From Sipunculus nudus (taxonomy: Eukaryota; Annelida; Sipuncula; Golfingiida; Sipunculidae), in contig CM049315.1 of NCBI GenBank assembly GCA_026874595.1, positions 9,893,664 through 9,957,663 of the forward strand: DNA of 64,000 bases, in the 5' to 3' direction. The notes beneath the pieces are model-generated. The model ran no database searches. It was given only the letters and a program-made list of their open reading frames with translations, and had not been told where the DNA came from. A program made the translations under genes and the position numbers. The first letter of the stretch is position 1. Every line of letters begins with the position of its first letter. Shown piece by piece: positions 46,821-58,181 of this stretch.

Positions 46821-49800
46821 ATATATGCATATAAATACATAAATATTTACATATGAAAAATATATATTTACAGATGAAAAGGTAATTCTAAATCGTCACC
46901 AAATCCTGTGTGGCTTCGCCTTTTTTTGTCCTGAACATGCGGGAGTGGTTGGGATAATTTTCCATACATTTTTTTTTATTTCTGAGGTATTTGACATTTG
47001 ACATTTATACGATTTAAATTCAAAAGTTTGCACCTATAGAAGCGGACAAGGTAACAGGTATTCATTTGTTCATAAATAGACGCTCAGCTAGAGATACCGT
47101 TCAGAAGGTGAAACACCTTAGTGATGTCGCCCCGTCTGTACGGACGCACTGAAGCGAAAGTGACACCACAAAGATTATATCGATATATACAGTATATGCC
47201 AAGGCTTACAATACGATCAAACTGAATGATGTATAACCATGGATACCGGTGGCACCTGGTACTAAACACACTAAATACCATTGTACTTCAGCGTCTGCAT
47301 TGTGAGCCGGGTTGATGTATTAAGGTCAATCGTCCTCGGGGTAACTTTAGTTGCAAAGGATGCTTTATGTTCATGGTTCTGGACCATCGTGTATAGGTCA
47401 AAATGTGCTCTACCCCTATTACACTCTCAGACTCTCTAGGGTAAGCGGGTGAAAACAATGACAAATAAATGTAAACAAATGGCCATCTGACAGCTGCCCA
47501 AGCAACCATATAAATCCCAACTACAAACTGAGAATACCAAGTACCATGCTTATTTGCAATGTACACTTCCTTTAAACAGTTAAATTCGAAAAAAAATCAT
47601 TTACTTCTCTTTAAATATACAAGAGTATCAAAACTCTTTTATTTAAGACTGCATAAAATTCGTGTTTGTTTCCTTTTTTAATACATATTACTGTTCCCTG
47701 AGAAGATGTCCTGTGCCTCAATATTATTAGCATAGCGTACGTTGTTACAGTTTAACACTATTATTTTATTTTTTTATAACTATATTATAAGCCAGTAGCC
47801 ACCTTTTACCCAACAAAATACGTACTCAACATTTTAGCAAAGTAGGTTTTATTTTCCTGGAAAAACAAAATCTGAAGTTCCGTAAAGAGACTATTTTAAG
47901 AATAATCTCATTTAGTTAATACTTATTTAACTGCCCTTCCTCCCAGGGATTGTTTACTGTTATGTAAAAGCTGAAATATTGGTCTTTTCTTGATTTATCT
48001 ACAGAAATAAGAGGGGTGGGGGGGAGGATAATTTCGGAACGAAGAAACAGGTAAACACAGGTGGCGCCGCCTACAGCCCAATGTCAGTAATAGGCACATG
48101 ATCATGCAGTATTGCAGTATTAATATGGTGATTATAGCTGCACTGGATATACTGCCGGCAGCGGCGTTATACTTTTATCCGTATTTATTTGTTCTTTTAA
48201 ATACTTGTCTGTTAAAATTAGCAGGATTACGCAGAAACAGCTGATCCGTTTGCAGCATACATGAACAGAAGCAATGGCCAGGGAAACCCCTTTAAATTTA
48301 ATTGTTGCGGATCCAGTTAAAAAGGAAAGGACAGTTGGTACTGTTGCGACAGTTGGTACACGTACTTAGGTGCTTGTTTGTTTGTTACCTCTGTCCGTAC
48401 GAATTATATGATTTCACCAACGTTTCTTTATTTGTTTGTATTTACGGCAACATCACGTAAAATCTGCTGATTGATATCCAAGAAAGGCACAGACTATGGG
48501 CTGAAGGGAAGACCCCGCTAAACTTAAATGACGATCCGGATATAGGGACTTATCGCGTAGGACTGTGTTGCCTTATATAGTGGAGATATATTCGCTCTGC
48601 TTAGTGCTATTTTGGTTTGTTGTTTTGTTTGTCTGATATTGCTTGAAAATGCTGAACCGATAATCATCCGAGCAAGATTGTTTGACGACACACTATCCTC
48701 CCAGACATCTTTGAATATTGGCTTCCGAAGACTGAAATAACCACCAATAACAACACTTCTCTGATACTTCTATCTCTCCTGGTCAGTAGTCAGAGCCGCA
48801 TATATAATTCGTCAACATCACCATTTTTGTTACATGCCAGTGACCATTTGATATGTTGTATAAGTCAATGTTTTATGATCTGTTATGTCCTGTCAATCAA
48901 GTCGGTATTACACTTAATATTCTGTTTATATTGATTTTCCATATTCAACATATCCAAACTAGTATGATTAGCCCAAATAATCTGGACCTATAATTTTCTT
49001 TCCATGTATAGACTATATGAACTATTAGATGAAATACATGAAATACAATCATATATATATATATATATGTTGACCTTGTTGCACTCTGTAGTTGGATACT
49101 GGTGTAAAAGGTGTTAGTTTTTTTACGGTCTGTTAAATTCTTAACAGTGAATGTAAACTGGACAAAGTTTTGGCACTGGCCAGCGTTTCTAAAACAATAA
49201 AAATTCAAAGAGTTTTCATTCTGTCACAGTGAGGTCACGTGGTTCATGGCCAGTTGTCACGACTACAAGCTATTAAAAATTTATGTCCATCTGTCGTCCG
49301 CCCTGCATCAAGGACATCGCATCATTTGTCTAGAGCATCCCGGAGATGTGCTGAATCAGACCCCGTGCAATTAAATATTAATGGTCTCCCATACCAACCA
49401 CTCTATGAAGCTGGCAAATTGATATAAACAAGTCCTGCTGGTGCTCACGGGTCGGCAGGGGTGACTTAGGTTTTTGAAATGGGTGGCAAGGGTCAGACGA
49501 CATTCACCACAGCAAAGATGCCGAGGGGTTCAGGGAAGGAGTTCAGTGTAGAAAGGGGAATCCAATTAAAACGGGAGTTCAAAGCAGGATATGGAGGTAA
49601 TAATAACCACTACTTGAAAGGTGGAGGTCCAATAAAAGGGGGAGGGGGTCCCGATTGCTGTCTAATAAGTTAGATTTTGGAGAGGGATTCTAGATCATAT
49701 ATAGGAGTCCAAAGGGAGGGGGGTCCATTTCGTCTTATCAAATTACCTATGGTGAATCGAACGATGGAGTCCAAAGCAACCGGAAAGGATCCATGGCAGT

Positions 49801-50439
49801 AACCTAATCCACATCCGGATTTTAGACCAATAACGGTTCAATCCAGAGAGAAAGTATAATGAAAAAGTCCAAAGTGCAGAAGGGGTTTATTAATCTAGTG
49901 AAGAGAAATACAAGAAAAAAATATTGAATAGAATCTGGTTTCTTTCATAAAGCACGGAAAGTGAATGGGGTTCTGTTTATTTTGTCCCACCCACCTTGAT
50001 CCATCATTGGTACTTAAGGTCTCGCTGATGGTGAACGTATTGTTATATTAGGAACGACCCTGTGACTAAACCAGGACACATGTCAAGAATTTATTCGGGC
50101 AACACAAGTAGCACCCAAGGCAATTGGGTTCGTACATTTGTGAACGGGGATTTGTGATTTAGTTTTCACCCAACCGTGAACCAACTGACCGCGTTTTATG
50201 GTACATGTACATCATGCATGGCATATCCCAAAAATGCAGATCTATTCTGCATACATATATGCAGTTGCCCCGATGCAAGGCTGAGAATTACACATATGTA
50301 GGGCTATCTTGAAAGAAACGATATGGAAAACGGAGGTTTTTGCTTGGAGCCTCGAAGAAATCGCATTGACCCAGAATTTACCCTTAACTAACAGTATGCA
50401 AAATAGAAGGTCTGAAACTGTAACAGTTTTTGTTTGTAC
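46821..50439. other. Non-coding stretch
   Basis: No gene recognised. A GGTGGCGCCGCC palindrome-like site lies near 48060 and a short TA tract near 49051. Frames at 47288-47566, 49239-49427 and 49479-49673 have no domain signal. Confidence 0.4.
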
Positions 50440-50520
50440 CCTGTTAACGAACGGCTATACGATGGACCAAGGACCATTGCTATAGCTCGGATGACCGAGT
50501 CAGCTGACCTTACATAAGTG
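50440..50520 (+). mobile_element. Family B 3' end fragment
   Basis: GCTATAGCTCGGATGAC then CGA then GTCAGCTGAC is the family B terminal hairpin in plus orientation, preceded by CGGCTATACGATGGACCAAG like the other copies. No matching 5' end was found near it. Confidence 0.5.
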
Positions 50521-51270
50521 GCCCATGATATTCCGCTGAATTCAAGGAACCTTGAACATAGGTGTAAAACAATCATGCATATTGCATGCAATATTCCTTA
50601 AAAAACAGGTTATGACACCCTTACTTAGGCTTCCAAGAAGATTTCACTGTAGGAATTAATTCCCTAGACACTAAGTTTCAAATTCCAACTGCTCAGCTGG
50701 TGTGTATCTTACTTGCAGGGTACTAAAATAATTCTCTTTCACACAGCTCACAGAAAATAGGTCACACTGACCTAATTCAGGTTCCTCAGACGCTTTTACC
50801 GGGACCTCTCTGCATCCTTTTTAATTTAACGTTGCTGAGACCAACGGTAACAAATTGGGCAAATCTGTCTTATAGGGTGCTCAAATCATGTCCAGTGCTG
50901 CCACTCTAGATTTATAAAAAAAAGTATCATTCGTTACCAAAAAAAGTATCAAAATTGTTAAAAAAAAGTTTAAAAAAAGTATAAATTCACGACAACTTAC
51001 CTGATATGCAAGCATTTGTTACCTTGATTTTTTTTCGAAATTATGTGTACAGTGTTGTGTGGAGTTATTCTTGTTGAGCCTCCAGTTTCTGACATTTCAG
51101 CACCTGGAATTTTGTCAGTAAGCCATGAACAGCTCAGCATAAACTCCACACAACAGAGAACACACATTTCTGCAAAGACACTGGGAAAGCACATTGTCAG
51201 ATCTCATTTTTACTCTTTTAATCTTTAGATATACCACTGGATAGCCCAATCTCACCATGCTATTTTGTTA

Positions 51271-53700
51271 AACAAGGGACCCATGGGTCACATCGCTCAG
51301 CTGAATTTTGGAAAATATTAGTAACTGAAAATATTTTTATTTCTTTTGGTTTTTCATGTATATTTATTACCATTTGAAAGCTTAGAGAAAATGGCCCTGC
51401 TAAAATGAAACTCTGTAAATTATAGAATAATGGACATGAGCTAAAGCATATGCACAATAAATGAAACCTTTTGCCTGAAACCATTTAGTGATACACCAAG
51501 GGAAAAAATGGGCCTACGGTAAGTGTTATTTAAAAGTTACATTTCATAAACAAATAGTGTGTGAAGGGAATTAAGTTTTCAAAAGTTAATTATATGGCCA
51601 TATTAGTAATAAATCAATCCTAAAGTTTGACCAATATTCCTGATTTAACAGTGTTATTCACACCTAGGCCAACTTTAAGAGATAAGAATGAAATGCTACA
51701 AAGTATTTATATCTTCTTAAATCTTGTCAGTTAGCACTTACATTAAATCCTAATATTTTATCAAATTTGAAAATAAGAATTAAATTCCTGAACATTTTTT
51801 TCTTTTAAAAAATCAAAATTTTCCAAGTCTCAACAAAAAGAATTTATTTAACATTAAAATTATAAGCTGCCTCTTGTTTATTAATACTGTGTATTGAAGG
51901 GGTAGGTGGGGGGAGCGGTCTCTGTTGTAACTGCTCCTAGCAGAATAAAATGTGAAATTATAAGATTCATCTTGTTTATAGTACAGGTCTGTCAACAGAA
52001 TGGGGTGGGGGGGGGGGGAGAGAAAGGCTCCCTGTGGTATTAACTGCAAACAGCCTGATCACGCTCAACAAGAAAGAGGGCTTGCCCAAGTGATGGGATT
52101 ACATAACAACAACCTGGGGAGCATAGAGAGCTGCACTGAATGACCTACAGTGACCAAAGTGGAATGCTTGAAAATGTAAGGGAATACAACAAGAGCCTCC
52201 AAAAAAAATTCAATAACTAGCCTAATTTTGCAGCTTTTATTTTCAAATTTCAGATTTTAACAGATTAAATCCTTATGTGTACATGCTGTGAAAATTAAAT
52301 ACACAGTATTTACAGGGAAAAAACGTGCCGTGGCCAAAGTTGGGCAAAATTTAAGGTACTGATTTTATATTTATGCTAATAACTTAAAAATATTGCAAAA
52401 TTCAGATATAATTTTGGTATACAATTGAATCTTGATTAAATGAAGTTATATCCCTGAAAAAAAAGTCTCTAGCATCAGCAATTCTTTTGTTAAGTGAATA
52501 AATATATTTCCTGATTTTTTACAAGGTGCATTATGTTTGGGCCCATAATTTCACTTTTTTAAATTATATAATACAGACTTAATTTCTGGCATGTACACAG
52601 GAATTATATAGAGGAATATTTATGGTAAATATGAAGAAAACCAGATGAGTGGTTTTGATATTAAGTCCTGAAGTATGAAAAGTTTTTAATAGAAACACAC
52701 ATGTATTTATTTTTTCTAAAAATATATTTTTTAAATTTGCAAAATAATATATATCTGAAAATAACACTTGATTCAGGATTGGAAAAGTTGTATACATTGG
52801 ATCAAAAACAGCAATCGGTTAAAGAAAAGTAAGTAATGCAACATATCTGGTTGGGGGGGAGGGCAGGGCAGGGTTGCCACATGTGATTCTACATTTGTAA
52901 AAGCAGTGTTGCATCACTAATATATTTACCCAGACAAGGCTGTAGGGACTAGACATGGCTGGTCTGGAGGTTCAAAATGTAAATACATTAGAGCCTCAGA
53001 AAAATTTCAATAACTAGAATAATTTTTAAGCTTTTATTTTCATATTTCAGAATTTAACAGATTAAATCTAAATATATACCAACTGTGAAAAGTAAATCAA
53101 ATGTTCTTACAAGAAAAAAACGTGCCATGGTCAAACTTGGGCAAAATTTAAGGTACCAATTTTATATTTTTGCCAATATTTTAAAAAATTTAACAGATAT
53201 GATCTAATTTTTGGTATACAATTAAATTTTGATTAACTAAAGTTCTATTACTGAAAAAAGTCCCTAGCATTAACACTTTTTCTCTTAAGTGACCAAATAT
53301 CTTTCCTGATTTTTTACAAAGTCCATTATGTTTGGGCCCATAACTTTTTTAAATTATATAATATTGACTTAATTTCTGGCTTGTCCATACGAACTATATA
53401 GAGGAATGTTTATAGTAAATATGAAAAAAAAACAGATGAGTGGTTTGGATATTAGGCAGTCCTGAAGTGTGAAAATAGATTTTTAATAAAAAATTGAGGT
53501 TTTTCATAAATATCTTGAAGGAACAAAGTCCTATTGACCCAATTTTCGGCATGGTAGGAGATTTCGGGACATCTAACTGTATGCCGAATTTCAGATTCGT
53601 AGGTCCAATGGTGTTGAAACATGCCAGTCTTACGGACTGACATCCGAATGGACGGATGACCACGCCTATAGCTCAGATGACTTATAGTCAGCTGAGCTAA
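51271..53700 (+). mobile_element. Family B element, copy 2
   Basis: The 5' end has GACCCATGGGTC (51278-51289, a perfect palindrome) followed by GCTCAGCTGA (51295-51304). The 3' end has a hairpin, TAGCTCAGATGACT (53669-53682), loop TAT, AGTCAGCTGAGCTA (53686-53699), 13 of 14 pairs. The last ten stem bases before TA are the exact inverse of the 5' GCTCAGCTGA. Inside, about 500-700 bp starting at 52191 (AGAGCCTCCAAAAAAAATTC) is duplicated from 52990, offset about 799. Both copies have TTTTATTTTCA, ACGTGCC(G/A)TGG and GGGCAAAATTTAAGGTAC. AT-rich, non-coding. Confidence 0.65.
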
Positions 53701-55370
53701 AAAAAGTATAAAAAAGTATTTACACCTGAAAAAAGTATAAAAAAAGTATAAAAAGTAGCTTTTCAGAAAAAAAAGTATAATACTTTTAAAAAAAGTATAA
53801 AATGGCAGCACTGCATGTCCTTTCACATATCCTGCAGAATATAGGTCACCATGACCTAGTTTTAGGTTTCCAAGGTGATTTGCCTAGAACTTTCCTGAAA
53901 GTCATTTTAGAAGATTCTAGACCAAATATCACACAGGTGCTCAAAGTCATGTTCACAAAATAAAGGTCACTATCAGTGCTACGACCTTATTTCAATTATC
54001 AAAGGAGATTGGCCTAGGACCACCCCGGATGTATAGTTAGAAGTTTCTATGTCTAAAGGTTACGGTTTTATGCCTGATTAACAGCCACATTGCTTCATTT
54101 GAAGGTCTCAAAAGAGGAGAACAAATTCGTAAAAATTTATAAAAAAATACAGTGGCACCACTAGTCTACAGGAAATGATGAAACGCTCAATTTTCAATAT
54201 CCACGCAAATCAGTCTGGTGGCGCCACCTGTATTTTTCCGATTTTTTTTCTCTATTTTTGAGACCTCTGAGCTATGCTTAAGTTGAATGGTGACACCACC
54301 TACAAAATTTAGCATTGATAAAATTCCTTTTGTGCACGTGTTCCTAGTCAGCTGAGCGTCATGATCCCTGGGTCACTTGTTCTTTTATTTTGTTGAAGCC
54401 AGTTCCTAGATCCTTAATTGCAGCATGTTTGATGAAACACGTTTTGAGGTCATTCGAAGATATGTAATACTGGGGCTAAGGAATAACGATGAAGTATATG
54501 GAATTTGAAATTCTTTTGGTTTCATACAATACTAACTACAGCATCACACAAGAGAATGATACGGCTGTTTTGCAACTTCTGACCTGCACAGACCTATGCA
54601 GAGGACATAAAACAGGTGAGGTAATATATTGGTTAATATTTGTGGCGAGTTACATGAAAATCTTTGGAGAGTTATCGCGCTAACACTGACGGATAACAGA
54701 GATCTGGATGAACGCATGCTGCCATACCATATAAGACTTGTCTTAAACAGGCAAATAAAAACAAGACAAGTGACAAATATTTCAACATTATATTAAAATA
54801 CCCATTCCCTGTCATTTATATACACAATACACATATCTTAACACAGAAAAAGGAGCAATGCTGGTATCTGATCATTTAATGAGGAGTTTATATCTGAACA
54901 CTTAATAGTGGAACCATTGCTGTGCTAATATACTAAGATTCTTTGGAAGAAGTCCAAAACCGAGGATTCTGTCTGGCTGCTCTAAAGCACCAGATGTTCT
55001 ATTTTGCATTTATCAGATAACTAAGTTAACATTATATTTTCAATATACCATGCCATAATATATTTTGTAATTTGCATTATGATATTATATGAATATCAGA
55101 TCCTATGAAATTATTCACTAACATTCAGGGAACCCTTACTCCTATTCTGTGAATCACATTCATCTTCCCTCAGCTCTGTGTGAACATTTTTGTGAATCTT
55201 TTTCATCACAAAAACTGACTTTGATTTAGTTTTTGACAAACACAGTCACTCTCTTTCTGGGTCAAGTCTATCAAAGCATTACTTAGATCTAATGTAGGTT
55301 CAATAACCTGTTATTGGACTAAATGGACATTGCAATATAATCTCCAATGAAGGTACATCCCAGAAATATA
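53701..55370. other. Non-coding stretch with inverted family B 5' end
   Basis: AAAAAGTATAAAA repeats (53700-53800), GACCTAGTTTTAGGTTTCC-type sequence (53.84 kb), a GGTGGCGCCACC palindrome near 54220, and a family B 5' end in minus orientation at 54350-54385 (TCAGCTGAGCGTCATGATCC). No gene. Confidence 0.5.
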
Positions 55371-55371
55371 A

Positions 55372-57790
55372 AACAAGTGACCCATGGGTCATGACGCTCA
55401 GCTGCCAAGCATGACCTGTGACATCATGGACTGAGATTCACAACTTCCAGTCAAATTTTGAAGAACCAATTTGCCAATTTGTTGTAAATTTTCTATGACA
55501 ACAGAAATATATATCACCTATGTCTGGTTAAAACACAGTGAATTGATGGTCTGAGGAAAATGTATGATTGTTAAGCTATCAGGAACTATTCCAACAGCTT
55601 GCTTGAAACCTGTCAGTCTCAAAGGAACACCACAAAGGGAAAATATAAGATCAAAATATATAGCAAAAATCAAGGAAATACATGCAAGATTTATTGAGAA
55701 ACAGGTGCTTCTGTATGAATTTTTATTCAATACAAGCCAACTGTACTGCACTTTTATAAATGATGGTAATATTTATTCAGAAATATTTGACCCAATCCTT
55801 TACAAGATTACATAAATATACATCCAACTGCATTCACTTTAACTGTTCTTGAGATAACATGATCAAAAGGAATTAAAAGATGGTTGCCTGGTGGCCATAT
55901 TGGACTTCTGACAAGTCTGAAATCAGACAACAAACATTCTCTAAATTGGACCAAACATTAAAGAAAAATTACTGACACTGCACTGAAGAAAGAATTTCTA
56001 AGGTGGCTAACTGGCAGACATTATGGATTTCTGACAAGTATGACATTTGATATCCCACATTCTCCAATAAGAGACCAAACTTGGGCAAATTATCCAGTAA
56101 TGAATGCCCAAAATAATTCAAAAGGCATGTCCAGGCCCTCATATCAGATTTATAGATATGCAATGGTAAAAAGTGTAAGTCCAATATTTTTTATTATCAC
56201 TCTGCTTTTCAATGGGGTCAGCAGGGTAGGTAAACTGCCAAACCTGAAAGAAAAGAAATGCAGAAAGCATGACTAAGAGTCTTGAAATAAAACAAAAAGC
56301 CATCCTAAATCAAGGTACACATCCACATATTATGAGAACAAACACTTGCTTTTATATGTGGTGATATATATTAAAATATTCAGATATCTAGGAAACTAAG
56401 TTTATTGCTAGGATTCCATAAAATAAACTGCAAAATGTTCCCATCATCTTATAAATCAGTAGCTAAACCTTAATACTATACTCTCATAGTCTTAATGCCT
56501 GGCTGAAGCATTCTGACAACAGTGTTTTTGTTATGAAGTAACGAGGTACTTATCACTGAGCCTTATCACTTAATAGGCTGATACAAAAGGGAGTCATATG
56601 TCACCAGTGTCACTCACAATTACAGCCACACAGGGAGATGTACCAGCTGGAGTGGGATGGTTATATATACAAGAAAAATAGAGATGGTCTATAAAATAAG
56701 TAATTGTGAACATCCCTGACCTATGACCTTGGCCTTTTGCCCATATATCAACTGGATTCTTTCTAAATGATGGGTAACTACTAACCACTTAAATCTGGTG
56801 TAATTACTTGGCAACCAATGGGTGAATAACTTTGACCTGCAACCTTTAACCTGCTGACCAGCTGACCCCAAAATCAATAAGTTATTTATTCAAGCAAAAA
56901 GACCCATAAATATGAAGTTTGAGTCAAACTGAGTGATGCATAGATGTGGCATATGTGAAAGACTTAAGGTTTGGGTTGAACAGTTACACTTGAAATATGC
57001 TCACAAGCATTTAGAACAATTAAATATTGTGACCTTGACCTTTGACTTTTTGACCTCAACATCAATAGGCTTCTTCCCTTATTGGTAGGTAAGCCATATA
57101 TGACAGACGGAAGGTACAGATTGAAAAGTTTGCCTGAAAATGACTCCACGCAAGAAGTGGGTGCTGTGAATTTGACCTTTGACCTCAAAATCAACAGGTC
57201 TTTTCCCCTGTTGGCAGTGAAGCGATATCAGTGCTGGAAGGTTTGGAATGAAAAGTCTAGCTTGAAATGTGTCCACAACCTTTTCAAAGAAGTGGATCCT
57301 GTGACCCTGACCTTTGACCTTGTGACCTCAAAATCTATAGGATTCTTCTCCAACTTAGTAGGTGAGCTATATGTGAAAAATCAAAGAATTGGGATGAAAG
57401 GGTTGGCTTAAAATGCATCCACAGGCTTTTCAAAGAAGAGGCTCCTGTGACCTTGACCTTTGCCCTTTTGACCTTAAAAAAAGTATGGTTCTTCCCCTGT
57501 TGGTAGGTGAGCTGTATGTGAAAGATGGAAGGTTTGGGATGAAAATTTTGTCTCAAAGAGTTATTTCTGGGGGGTGCAAACACACCCCATAACTTCGAGA
57601 ATATAGGTCGCAGTGACCTAATTTCAGATTTGCAAGGAGATCTTTTTATAACCTCTAAGACTGCATAGGGTTCATGGCCCTAGCCCCTACGGTTACGATT
57701 TGTGCCCTGCTAACGGCCGGACAGACGGAAGGACGGCGGACAAAGACCCATCGCTATAGCCCAGCATGACTGAAAGTCAGCTGAGCTAAT
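55372..57790 (+). mobile_element. Family B element, copy 3
   Basis: The 5' end is ACAAG, then the 14-bp perfect palindrome TGACCCATGGGTCA (55378-55391), then GCTCAGCTG (55396-55404). The 3' end is ACGGAAGGACGGCGGACAAA, then a hairpin TAGCCCAGCATGACT / AGTCAGCTGAGCTA (57757-57788). The core holds an array of GTGACCTTGACCTTTGACC-type units (56.7-57.5 kb). Non-coding; the 77-109-codon frames inside are repeat. Confidence 0.65.
56700..57560 (+). repeat. Tandem array with TGACCTTTGACC motifs
   Basis: The motif TGACCTTTGACCT and a following CAAAATCAATAGG ... CCCCTGTTGGTAGGTGA ... GGAAGGTTTGG unit recur. The anchor TGACC is at 57036, 57173, 57308 and 57454 (periods 137, 135, 146), with older units near 56725 and 56830. 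It is the core of family B copy 3. Confidence 0.8.
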
Positions 57791-58181
57791 TTCTATTTTA
57801 CGGTTTATAGTGTCAACAGCTTTTTAAATGTCAAGAAACTTCATTATTTTGAAGGATCAAATAAAAAATACAGCACTGTGTATGACAGTTCACTGATAAC
57901 ACGACTCGACACAGTGACATAAAGTAAGAGGGGTGAAACTGAAGGTGAAATCTTCTAGTGGACTAGCAGAATTAGGGGTGATTTCAATAACTGAGGGATT
58001 ACTTCATAAATGGGATTTAAACGCCCCTGTCAGTTGATGAATGCTACATGCTACAAGAACCTGTAAACCTGAACAAAGTCTGTCTCGAGTCTAAGAGGAT
58101 CATCAGAATCTGACAATAAATGATAACTAACAGTATGCTCAGTGATTTTAAGGATGCAGAAAGGGGATCTCCATCATACGT
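57791..58181. other. Downstream of IK
   Basis: No minus-strand AATAAA or ATTAAA was found within about 390 bases of the IK stop, so the 3' end is undefined. Confidence 0.4.

Noticed and set aside
57082-57411. 109-codon plus-strand frame
   Set aside because: It covers two and a half units of the 137-bp array in family B copy 3.
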